A stretch of DNA of 64,000 nucleotides, from contig NZ_JXBB01000012.1 in NCBI RefSeq assembly GCF_001653195.1, positions 181,304 through 245,303 of the forward strand, in the 5' to 3' direction. Numbering within the stretch: the first letter of the stretch is position 1; every line of letters begins with the position of its first letter. This document shows positions 39,869 to 48,195 of the stretch, in pieces. Origin of the DNA: Hydrogenibacillus schlegelii. Its GTDB lineage: Bacteria > Bacillota > Bacilli > Thermicanales > DSM-22653. The notes below the pieces were generated by a model. The model was given only the letters and a program-made list of their open reading frames with translations, ran no database searches and was not told the origin of the DNA. The position numbers were made by a program, and so were the translations under genes.

Positions 39869-39951
39869 ACGCGCAGGCCGGATCGTCGATCGCAATATGG
39901 AAACATTTCTCGGAACTCAGCTGAGATCCACCGGAAGGATCGATATACAGT

Positions 39952-39981
39952 AAAAAATCGGCCGGAAACCGGCCGGATTTT
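39952..39981. terminator. Bidirectional terminator between livF and the SLH gene
   Basis: CGGCCGG (39959-39965) pairs with CCGGCCG (39969-39975) around AAA. It has six A residues on the left and four T on the right, so it can stop the rightward liv transcript and the leftward transcript of the SLH gene. Confidence 0.8.
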
Positions 39982-40037
39982 AATATTTGTTATCGCGTTT
40001 ATCATTGTTTCTGGGAGCACACATTTTTCCGACTTGG

Positions 40038-42344
40038 TCACCAAATCGGCTGATCGTCGAGGTAGGTTTCCAGCATGTCGCCTTTTCCTTCCACATGGAC
40101 GGCCCGATAGGCGACCCGGGAAGCGCCTTCGATCCAGCCGAAATACCAGTCGCTTCTTTGAACGTCCCGATAGTGGCTCCGGACGGCCGTCTGTCCGTCG
40201 ACGAGCGGTCCCCGGCCGAGCGCTTTGCTCAAGATGACGACGGTTTCGGCGCGGGTGACCGGATTATTCGGGCGGAAGGTTCCATCGGGATATCCGTCCA
40301 GGAAACCGAGCCGCACGGCCGTTTCGATGGCGTTATAAGCCCAGTGACTCGGCGAGACGTCGTGAAACGTGGGAGAAGGCGGAGCCCCTCCGGGAGGGTT
40401 GGCAAATTCGATCGGATCGAGATCGTACATCCGGACCATGACGGAGGCGATTTCGGCGCGCGTCGCCGGTCGATCCGGTTCGAAGGCTTGTGCCCGCAAA
40501 ATCGGGAACAGGTTTTTGGCCGTAACGGCGGCGATCGCCTTACGGGCCCAGTGGTGACCGGGGACATCGATGTAGGCGATCGGGTGCCCGGTGTAAGCCT
40601 CGAGTTTCATAATGTGGGCAACCATGGAGGCAAGTTCGGCGCGGGTAACCAGCCGGTGCGGTTTAAACGTTTGATCCGGATACCCGGCGACAAAGGGGAG
40701 ATAGACCTTGGCACCGACGGTGACACCGGCTTCCGAGGAGGTGAGTGGCTTGCGGCCGGCCGCAGAGATGGTCGCTGCATTGCGAATGAGCGTTCCCGAA
40801 GGAGTGCGGGGATCGATCTTCAACCGGACGATAAAGACATCTCCGGCACCGCTCGGCTGCTCCCCCAGCTTCCAGACGACGGCCCTACGCGCCGGATCGT
40901 ACTGTCCCCCGCCGCTGGTGCTCAGCAGTGTCGTGTAAGGCGGCAGAGGATCGACGATTTCCACGGCGCTTGCATCTTCCAGCATGCGATAAGCGATGCG
41001 AAACTCGACGATGCCGCCGACTTCGACGGAGGTGTGGCTGGCCACCTTCGAAATTTGGTACGGCGCCGGTGAAACAATGCGAATGCGGGCCGGGGAGGAG
41101 GTCAGAGGTTTCCGGTCGAGGGCGGAGATGATCGCAACGTTTTCAAGGACGGTTCCTGGCTGCGTGTTCCGGTCGATTCGTCCGGTGACGGTCAGTACAC
41201 CGGCTGCGTCCTGCTTCAGCGCCCCGAGGTTCCAGATCACCGCATGATCGGTCGCATCGTAGCGCCCTCCGGCGCTGGCGCTAATGAATTTCACTTCCTT
41301 CGGAAGGGGATCGCGAATGACCACGTTTTCGCTATCGGCCAACATCCGGTAGCGAATCTGATAGTCGACGGTTTCATCCGGGAGAGCCGTAGACGAAAGG
41401 GCCACTTTCTCCAGGGTATACGCCGGTTCGCTCGATGGGGGCGCAAAGGGGATGCCGCCTACTGGAACCGCCGCCGCCACGTCCGCCAGACCGATTTGAA
41501 CGGTGACGCCGTTAAACAAAAGGCCGAGCAGCTGGATGGTCAGACCGCTTCCCGTCGCCGAGGCGGACGTTCCATCCGGGGCGGTCGCGGTCTGACCTTC
41601 AGATAGGGATATCTTTGCCACGCCGGGGATGTTGAGGACTTGCCCGCCGCTGATCGTGTAGGGGATGCCGAGGATGCGGAGCCGGGCGACCGCGTGATCG
41701 ACCTTCGCCTGCGCGCCCCCCGGTTTTCCGTTGGCGATGGCGGTCGCGGTGATGTCTACAGCTTCAATTTTGATGGCCCCGGCGAGCAGCGACAGATCGG
41801 CGAGATGAACGCGAGCGGTAGCGGACAGAGAGCCGTCGGTGGAGGTCTTGACGGCGGTGGAATTTTCGATGGCGCCGAGGGTGATGAGTCCGGCAATGCC
41901 GAGGTTGGCTGTCGTCGTACTGGCCGCGGCGACCGGATCGCGTTTCTCCCATTGGGCCGAGGAGCGAGCGGTGAGCAATCCGACCGTCACGCCGGTTTCC
42001 GATGCGGAAGATCGCTCCTGATCGTCGGAGGTGTCGGGGGGAGCGGACGATTGGGAGGCCAATAGGGGAAGCTTTCCGTTCAAGAGGGTGAGTTCTACCG
42101 GAACGCCGCTGGCTTGCGCCGGCGGCTGAACTTGGTTGTCCAGGCGCGCTTCGCTCAAACCGGCGACGACCTTCAAGATGTCCAGTCCGGAAAGTGCGCT
42201 GATCTCAAGCGACTGCGTTCGTGCATGGCCGGAAAACGGCGGCGCTTTCGGCGGTGCAGCTTCGGTGCGGGACGGCCCCGGCCAAGCAAAAAAGGCGATC
42301 GAGACCATGAGAAGGGACAGGATCGCCGGGAAAATACGACGCAT
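40038..42344 (-). CDS. Secreted SLH-domain surface protein with two DUF11-like repeats
   Basis: This is a cell-surface protein anchored through S-layer homology domains to pyruvylated wall polymer. It has a signal peptide (basic MRRIF, hydrophobic core, cleavage near TEA) and a low-complexity region of about 280 residues. Two copies of a DUF11-like beta domain follow (about 310-420 and 420-530, each with DPLP, GG.YD and VW.LG), then three SLH repeats (540-745) with GYPDGTFRPNNPVTRAE. About 768 residues. ATG 42344 has GGATAGGGGG upstream; a TTG further out is unlikely. AT-rich flanks and weaker codon bias hint at later acquisition. The role is probably structural. Confidence 0.85.
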   Translation of the reverse strand: MRRIFPAILSLLMVSIAFFAWPGPSRTEAAPPKAPPFSGHARTQSLEISALSGLDILKVVAGLSEARLDNQVQPPAQASGVPVELTLLNGKLPLLASQSSAPPDTSDDQERSSASETGVTVGLLTARSSAQWEKRDPVAAASTTTANLGIAGLITLGAIENSTAVKTSTDGSLSATARVHLADLSLLAGAIKIEAVDITATAIANGKPGGAQAKVDHAVARLRILGIPYTISGGQVLNIPGVAKISLSEGQTATAPDGTSASATGSGLTIQLLGLLFNGVTVQIGLADVAAAVPVGGIPFAPPSSEPAYTLEKVALSSTALPDETVDYQIRYRMLADSENVVIRDPLPKEVKFISASAGGRYDATDHAVIWNLGALKQDAAGVLTVTGRIDRNTQPGTVLENVAIISALDRKPLTSSPARIRIVSPAPYQISKVASHTSVEVGGIVEFRIAYRMLEDASAVEIVDPLPPYTTLLSTSGGGQYDPARRAVVWKLGEQPSGAGDVFIVRLKIDPRTPSGTLIRNAATISAAGRKPLTSSEAGVTVGAKVYLPFVAGYPDQTFKPHRLVTRAELASMVAHIMKLEAYTGHPIAYIDVPGHHWARKAIAAVTAKNLFPILRAQAFEPDRPATRAEIASVMVRMYDLDPIEFANPPGGAPPSPTFHDVSPSHWAYNAIETAVRLGFLDGYPDGTFRPNNPVTRAETVVILSKALGRGPLVDGQTAVRSHYRDVQRSDWYFGWIEGASRVAYRAVHVEGKGDMLETYLDDQPIW

Positions 42345-42400
42345 GCGTATACCCCCTATCCTTTTTACGTTTTTGTTTTTCAAATAACCAAATCCATTTT

Positions 42401-42429
42401 ATTAAAAAACAAATAAAGAATGGTGTCGA
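42401..42429 (-). promoter_or_regulatory. Candidate promoter of the SLH gene
   Basis: Read leftward, TCGACA (42429-42424) and TTTAAT (42406-42401) are separated by 17 bases, each one mismatch from consensus. The surrounding 150 bases are strikingly AT-rich. Confidence 0.5.
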
Positions 42430-42553
42430 TTTTTGTCGAAATAATCATTCTAATTTTCTTATGAAATGATTCAACTAAACCGACTCATCGGCGCTCTTGA
42501 TTTGCTAAATAAAATATAATTTAAGCCGGAGGCGAAAAAGAAAATCGGGAGCT

Positions 42554-43183
42554 GTGGAATGGGTCATGCTCGATCCTTTTGAAACCGACGCGTCTACGGT
42601 GGCGTGGCTCAAACGCGAGGGAAAATGCGCGATCTGCTATCTCAACGCCGGCGCTTGGGAGGACTGGCGCCCGGATGCCGAACGCTATCCCCAAAGGTCC
42701 TGGGAAAGAACGTCGCGGACTGGCCCGGGGAACGCTGGGTCAACATCCGGCGCCTGGATCTCCTCGTTTCCATCTGGCTGGATCGCTTCGATCTCTGTCT
42801 TGCCAAAACTTTCACGGCCTCGATCTCGACAATCTCAACGGTTATCAAAACGACACCGGATTTCCCCTCTCCGCAGAAGTTCAGCGAACAGGCGGAAGCG
42901 CTCGCCCCCGACTTCGACTGGATCCTCGTTGAAAGTTGCGTCCTGAAGGGCTGGTGTCCTCTCGCGCGCCCTTTTCGGGATGCCGGCAAACCGGTGCTGG
43001 CCCTCGAGGATGCCGAGCTCGGAGCGACGCCGGAGGACGCCGGAGGCGGTGTGCGATGAAGCCCGGCGCACCGGCCTGAACGCTCAAATCAAACGGCGGA
43101 AACTGGACGCCTGGCACAGTCCCTGTCGTGAATCTTATGGCCGCCAATGTTGGATCCAGTTTTCCCATCAGGGGTTTCCATGA
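42554..43183 (+). pseudogene. Decayed GH114-family glycosidase (endo-alpha-1,4-polygalactosaminidase-like)
   Basis: Fragments of one protein are spread over all three plus frames: DPFETDASTVAWLKREGK then CYLNAGAWEDWRPDAERYP (from 42573), LGKNVADWPGERWVNIRRLD (42688 on), NLNGYQNDTGFPLSAE (around 42830), DFDWILVESC (42912 on) and CDEARRTGLNAQIKRRKLDAW (after 43050). These match the order of GH114 proteins. At least four frame changes are needed, so the gene is dead unless the sequence contains several errors. The family cleaves galactosaminogalactan-type polymers. It lies next to a surface protein. Confidence 0.75.
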
Positions 43184-43212
43184 GTCGATTTTTTTAAAAG
43201 AAGGTGAAAACG

Positions 43213-44151
43213 ATGCGTCGGATTGGGACGAGCGATCTCGTCGTGCCGCCCCTCGGCCTCGGACTGATGCGGCTCGATCCGGCGGAAGCGGAAAGCCGCC
43301 GCGTTCTTGCGGCGGCTCTCGAGCGGGGGATCATCCTCTGGGATACGGCCGATCTGTATTTTTATGGCCAAAGCGAGGCGTGGGTCGGCCGCGTGCTCAA
43401 GGAGCTTGCGCCGGCGGAGCGACGCCGCGTCGTCGTCGTGACCAAAGGCGGCAACCGCTTTACGCCGGGTGAGGAAGGCTGGACGTGGACGCCGGATCCG
43501 GCGTACATCCGGGAGGCCGCCCGGGCGAGCGTCCGGCGCCTCGGCGTCGACGCCATTGATCTGTATCTTTTACACGGAGGGACAATGGCCGACCCGATCG
43601 ATGCACTCGTCGAAGGGCTGGAAGGGCTCGTCCGAGAAGGGACGATCCGGCATTACGGCCTGTCGTCGATCCGCCCGGCGGTTGTCTGCCGGGCCCTCGA
43701 ACGGGGGCGCTTTGTCGCCGTCATGAGCGCCTACGGGCCGCTTGACCGGCGACCGGAACGGGAAATCGTGCCGTGCGTCCGCACCCGCGGCGCTTCCCTC
43801 ATCGTGCGGGGAGTGCTCGCCAAAGGATTATTGGGCCGGGACGGGCCGCGGCGGATCGCCGCCCTGGAGGCCGTCGGCGCCCACGGATATCCGCGGGAAG
43901 CCTTGCTGGAACTTTACCGGCAGCTCGAGGCCATCGCCCGGGAGACGGGCGATCCGGAAGGGTCGGTTGCCCGTCTCGCCTATCGCTTCGTCCTCGCCGA
44001 AGAGGCGGTCGCCGTCGCTCTCATCGGCGCCCGGACGGTGGCCCAGTTCGAGGAAGCGGCCGGGGCCCTCGATCTGCCGCCGCTTCCGCCGGAGGCGGTG
44101 GCGCGCATCCGAAGCCTCACCCGGGTCGACGACTATCCCGTCAAGGGCTAG
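43213..44151 (+). CDS. Aldo/keto reductase family protein
   Basis: This NADPH-type TIM-barrel oxidoreductase has an unknown substrate. Of the catalytic tetrad, Asp and Tyr are in DTADLYFYGQSE, Lys in VVTKGGNR and His in LYLLHGGTMAD. The cofactor region shows ALIGARTVAQFEEAAGAL. About 312 residues. The start ATG 43213 follows AGAAGGTG; GTG 43204 is a less likely alternative. It is convergent with the phosphoesterase gene that follows and probably a single-gene unit. Confidence 0.88.
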   Translation: MRRIGTSDLVVPPLGLGLMRLDPAEAESRRVLAAALERGIILWDTADLYFYGQSEAWVGRVLKELAPAERRRVVVVTKGGNRFTPGEEGWTWTPDPAYIREAARASVRRLGVDAIDLYLLHGGTMADPIDALVEGLEGLVREGTIRHYGLSSIRPAVVCRALERGRFVAVMSAYGPLDRRPEREIVPCVRTRGASLIVRGVLAKGLLGRDGPRRIAALEAVGAHGYPREALLELYRQLEAIARETGDPEGSVARLAYRFVLAEEAVAVALIGARTVAQFEEAAGALDLPPLPPEAVARIRSLTRVDDYPVKG

Positions 44152-44223
44152 GAAGGGCATGGCGTGATTGGGTCGCTCCGTCGAGGCGAAGCGCGAACGG
44201 AGAGCCGGCGCGGCGCCCCCGAT

Positions 44224-45830
44224 TCAATGAGAGCGGGGGAGAGATCCGCCGGTTTCTTCTTTGACGGCCAGCGAAAACGGCAGGACTGCGGCGAGTTCGG
44301 CCCGGCGCCGCTCCGCCTCTTCCCGGGTGGCGAAGCGGCCGAAGACGAGGCGCCGGAGGTTCGCCGCCTCGGCCGCCGCCACGGAAAAGGCCGCGCCGCT
44401 CCGCTCTTTGAGCAGCGTAAAGAGCCGGGTGAGTTCGACGACGGCGACGACGGCGAATCCCGACTGCCGGACCGCCGTCCTCCGGCCGGCGTCGTAGCTT
44501 AGGTTGCGGTCGCCCGGTCCGCCGAGGGTGTAGAGGACGTAGGCGTCGTTTAACCCTTTTAACACGGCTTCGCGGGAGCGCTCCGACAGGTCGATGGCGC
44601 TGATTTTGTGGGACGTGTAGACGTATCCGCCGTCGTAGAGATCGATGAGGCCGTAGCCGTTCGGAAACTGGACCGTGGCGGGAAGTTCGATGTACGGAAG
44701 CGTTCCGTCGCCGTGTCGGGCGAGGCTGATGAAGTTGCGGTGCATGTGCCCGCTCAAAACGCCGACGACGTGGGGATGCTTCGCGATCACCGCCTGAAGG
44801 GCAAAAAAATTCGTCGTCCCGAACCAGAGATCCATGCCGTTGGCCGGGTGATGGAGCACGATGAAGGTCGGCCGTCCGGCGGTCTCGTTCAGCGTTCGGT
44901 TCAGCCAGGCGAGGCTTGCCGTCGGGATCCAGCCCCAGTCGTCGTCGGGGCGGGCCGAATCGAGGAGGATGACGGTCGCGGCGCCGAGATCGAGAAGGCG
45001 GGGGAACGTATCGCCGATCGCTTCCCGAAAGCCCGCTTCGCCGATTCCTCCGGTCTTGCGCCGGTATTTGTCGTGGTTTCCGGGGACGGCGGCAAAGGGC
45101 ACGCGGGCCGCATACGGCGCGACGATCGTCTGGAAGGCGCGATATTCGTCCGGATGGGCGGTGTCGGTGAGATCTCCGGCGTGGATGATGGCGTCCACGC
45201 CTTTTCGCATGAGATCGTCGAGCGCCCGCTCGAGGAGCGTCGGCGCCGCGTCGGTCAGTTTGCCGAGATAACGCTGGTTGAGATCTCCTGCTCCGCTGCC
45301 CGCGGCGAGGTGGCTGTCGGCGATCCAGCCGAGGCGCAGGCGGCGCGTTCCCGGCGGTTTCGGCAGCGTGCGGAACGAATTGAGGGGCCCGACCGTCCCG
45401 TCCGTCTCGACGCGGTAGACGTAGCGGGTGTCGGGAGCGAGCCCTTCGATCTCGGCGAGATGGTGGCGCGTCCGATCGCCCCAGGCGTACCGCCGCATTT
45501 CCTCCGGCCGTTCGCCGAGCCAGAGGGCCGTCTCTCCCGGGGCATCCGTCACCCAGCTGACGGCCATCCGGTCGGCGCCGACGGTGACGAGCTCTTCGTT
45601 CCAGAGGGCGCCCGCCGCTTTTTCCTCCGCTCCCGCCGATCCTTCGCCGGGGGGCGCCTCGGGCGAAAGAACGTTTCCCCCGTCGGCCGCCCAGACCCGG
45701 GCGCCGAGGAGCCACGGTTCCAAGGCCGCGGCGCCGGCGAAGCCGACGAGGCCGCGAAGAAACGTCCGCCGGGTGATGGAAGCGCCCGCGGGCGCCCCTG
45801 TCGCCCGTTCTTTTGAGGGGGGGGCGCCAT
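44224..45830 (-). CDS. Tat-exported metallophosphoesterase, frameshifted in a C8 tract
   Basis: This is a calcineurin-like phosphoesterase, probably acting outside the membrane. A fibronectin-like N-domain of purple acid phosphatases (VSWVTDAPGETALW) is followed by metal motifs ADSHL, HAGDLTD, PGNHD, LHHPANG and GHMHR, and an SPOR-like C-terminus (FGRFATREEAERRR). Upstream of the first in-frame start codon (45723) the same frame encodes TRRTFLRGLVGFAG, a twin-arginine signal. The only good start, ATG 45830 seven bases after AAAGGAGG, is out of frame because of a run of eight G (45817-45824 on the plus strand). Nine would restore it. The coordinates assume that correction. Confidence 0.75.
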
Positions 45831-45926
45831 CAAGGATCCTCCTTTCTTAATAGTGGCCGACCATGCCGTCGCCTCTTGATCGTCGACTCGGACACGTCTA
45901 GCGTATCACCGACGAATGAAGTTTCC

Positions 45927-45981
45927 GTAAACGCAGCGTAAAGACAGCCTTAAAATCAGGTTAAATTTTTGTAAATAAAGG
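45927..45981. promoter_or_regulatory. Array of five 11-bp repeats (PHO-box-like), left
   Basis: Consecutive 11-base units are GTAAACGCAGC, GTAAAGACAGC, CTTAAAATCAG, GTTAAATTTTT and GTAAATAAAGG. Strict 11-bp spacing with a T/A core is how PhoP/PhoB-type regulators bind. It lies about 100 bases before the start of the leftward phosphoesterase. Confidence 0.6.
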
Positions 45982-46007
45982 GGCGAGTTTCACGAGCTTT
46001 GGCGTCT

Positions 46008-46073
46008 CTTCATCAAATCTTCAGCGTCTCTTCATCAAATCTTAGTCGTTTCTTTACCGAGCGTTAACGTCGG
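46008..46073 (+). promoter_or_regulatory. Array of six 11-bp repeats (PHO-box-like), right
   Basis: Units are CTTCATCAAAT, CTTCAGCGTCT, CTTCATCAAAT, CTTAGTCGTTT, CTTTACCGAGC and GTTAACGTCGG. The hexamers approximate the TT(A/C/T)ACA direct repeats bound by Bacillus PhoP and the 11-bp units of other PHO boxes. A TACGAT at 46079-46084, directly after the array, could be the -10 of the rightward phosphoesterase/ugp transcript. Confidence 0.7.
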
Positions 46074-46171
46074 CATCGTACGATGGACGTGCCGGAACCG
46101 GTCGCCCACGACGCCTTGCCGCCTCTTGCGGTACGGGCCCAGGCGGGCAGACAAGGAAGGGGGAGTCCGTC

Positions 46172-47056
46172 GTGCGCATCGTGCTGTTTGGCGATTTTCA
46201 TTTTCCGTGGCTGGACTGCGCCGACGAAGCCGTCCGGGACGCCCGGGACCGGGCGTACCGGAAGATTGTCGAGGCCGTCCTTGCGGAGCCGGCCGACTAC
46301 GTCGTCGGGATCGGCGACGTGACGAATCTCGGCCGGCCGGAGGAATTTGCCGCGGTTCGGGAGCTGTTCGACCCGGCGGGCGAACGGTTCGTCTACGTCC
46401 TCGGGAACCACGACGCGCTCCTTTTGCCGAAAAACGAGATCGAGGCGGAGACGGGGCAGCCGCGCTTCCGGGCGATCGAGCGGGAGGAGGCGACGCTCGT
46501 CGTCCTCGACACCGCCCGGGACCGGTCGCTTCGCGATTGGAGCGGGACGCTCGACGACGAACAGCGGACCTGGCTGGCCGATCGCCTGGCGGAGCGGGAG
46601 GATGGGGATCGGCGGCCCCTGCTCATCTTTGCTCATCATCCGCCGTACGGGACGACCGCCCGCTCGACGGAGGAGAAGATGCACCTTGATCCGGCGATCC
46701 CCTTCGTCGAGCTTCTGGCGGCGGGACCGGCACCGGCGGTCGTCTTCACCGGCCACAACCACGTCCACTCCATCGTCCGCAAGGCGGGGATCGCCTTCGT
46801 GCAGACGGCGGCCATGCTCGATGCGCCGGGCTACCGGGTGATCGACGTCGAAGCGGGGCGCATTCGGGTGACCTTCCGCCCGATCGACGATCCTGATCTT
46901 CGGGCGGCGATCGCCCGCTTCCACCGCCTGATGCCCGGCTTTACGCCCTATCCGGAGCCGGAAGGGACGGAGGCCGATCGGGCGGCGGACCTTCCCGGGG
47001 TGCCGGAAACGGCGACGGAAGCGGCGGCGGAGCGGCTGGGGCAAGGTGAGCGGTAA
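46172..47056 (+). CDS. Calcineurin-like phosphodiesterase (CpdA/GpdQ type)
   Basis: This is a metal-dependent phosphoesterase, likely a phosphodiesterase. Motifs in order are GDFHFP, GIGDVTN, LGNHD, AHHPPYG and GHNHVH. No signal peptide is visible, so it acts in the cytosol. About 294 residues, with an Ala/Glu-rich tail. The start is GTG 46172 after AAGGAAGGGGGAG. Placed ahead of glycerol-3-phosphate-type transporter genes and behind the repeat array, it may hydrolyse imported glycerophosphodiesters; that is inference. Confidence 0.85.
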   Translation: MRIVLFGDFHFPWLDCADEAVRDARDRAYRKIVEAVLAEPADYVVGIGDVTNLGRPEEFAAVRELFDPAGERFVYVLGNHDALLLPKNEIEAETGQPRFRAIEREEATLVVLDTARDRSLRDWSGTLDDEQRTWLADRLAEREDGDRRPLLIFAHHPPYGTTARSTEEKMHLDPAIPFVELLAAGPAPAVVFTGHNHVHSIVRKAGIAFVQTAAMLDAPGYRVIDVEAGRIRVTFRPIDDPDLRAAIARFHRLMPGFTPYPEPEGTEADRAADLPGVPETATEAAAERLGQGER

Positions 47057-47090
47057 GCGGGGAGAAAGCCGCGGGAAAGGGGGGGAGGGC

Positions 47091-48131
47091 GTGTCGCGAT
47101 GCGCGCCTCTTTACCGGAGATGGGCGGGCCTCCTCGCGCTGTTGCTCCTGCTGGGGTTGGGTTCGGCCTGTACTTCCGATCCGGATCCTGGGAACTCATC
47201 CCCGCTCCGCGCTTTTACGAACCCGGAAACGGGGCATCGGCCAACGGCGGAAGCCGGGGAGGCCAAGCCGGTTCGCATCGAATATTGGCACGTGAACGGC
47301 GAAAATTTTGGCGGGCCGGCGATCGAAAAACTGGTGCGCGCCTTTCACGGGCGCCATCCCGACATCACCGTAGAGGCCGTCTTTCAACCGGGATCGTATC
47401 AAGGATTGATGCAAAATCTTCAAGCCTCGATCGCCGCAGGAACTCCCCCGGCGGTTGCCCAGATCGGTTTTAACTATCTCGACTATGCGGTGGAAAACAT
47501 GCCCTTCGTTCCGGTGGAAGAAATGCTGAAGCGCGATCCGGACGGCGAAACGTTTTTGCGTTCATTTCCGGCTTCCGTCCTCAATTTGGGGCGTCGTCAG
47601 GGGACGCTTGCGGGATTCCCATATTCCATCAGCGTGCCCATCCTCTATTACAACGCCGATCTTTTTTCGCGCGCCGGCCTGGATCCCGACCGTCCTCCCC
47701 GAACCTGGTCTGAAGTTCGGACGTATTCCCGGGAGATCAAACAAAAAACCGGCCAGTATGGGCTTTTCGTCGAAGATGTCGCCAACTGGGCGATCGACGC
47801 GATGGTCTTATCGAACGACGGAGCCATTTATCGCAACGTCGGGGGGCGGACGGAACCCGCATTTCAGGAAGCGAGCGGGGTCGCCGTGTATCAGATGCTG
47901 CAGGAGATGGCGCTTCGATCGATCCTGGCGGAGTGACCGGCGTTGAAGCTCGCCCGGCAGCAGTTGGCGGACGTCGTTTCCTGGCCGAGCTTTTCCGGCG
48001 GCAACAGCCTGGAGGCGGAACAGATTCGGATCGAGGCCACAGAGGCCATCCTAAGCGGCAAAAAATCACCGTCTTCCGCCTTGGAAGCGGCCAGTGAAAA
48101 AATTCGCCGCCTTACGGCCCGGTTTCGTTGA
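47091..48131 (+). pseudogene. Decayed duplicate of the UgpB-like binding protein
   Basis: A lipoprotein signal (lipobox GSAC) and a binding-protein body (EYWHVNGENFGGPAIEKLV, PPAVAQIGFNYLDYAVENMP, YYNADLFSRAGLDPDRPP) run to a TGA at 47934. The last 60 residues of the family (LARQQLADVVSW, GKKSPSSALEAASEKIRRL) resume in the same frame from 47943. About 130 residues present in the next gene are missing at this junction. The intact gene downstream is clearly related, so this is a tandem copy with an internal deletion and stop. The N-terminal 281-residue part might still be secreted but should not bind ligand. Confidence 0.8.
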
Positions 48132-48195
48132 AACCGTTCGGCGAACATCCTGGGACACCGGTAAAAATCCGAGCTGGATCGAGGAGGTTGAATCC

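Noticed and set aside
42497..42520. Promoter for the GH114 remnant (TTGATT with TATAAT)
   Set aside because: The spacing is only 12 bases, too short for sigma-A; the TATAAT alone in an AT-rich stretch is weak evidence.
45549..45833. Minus-strand frame starting at the well-placed ATG 45830
   Set aside because: It has the right ribosome-binding site but runs into Pro/Arg/Ser-rich sequence and stops; the conserved protein continues in the neighbouring frame, so this is best read as the frameshifted start of the phosphoesterase.
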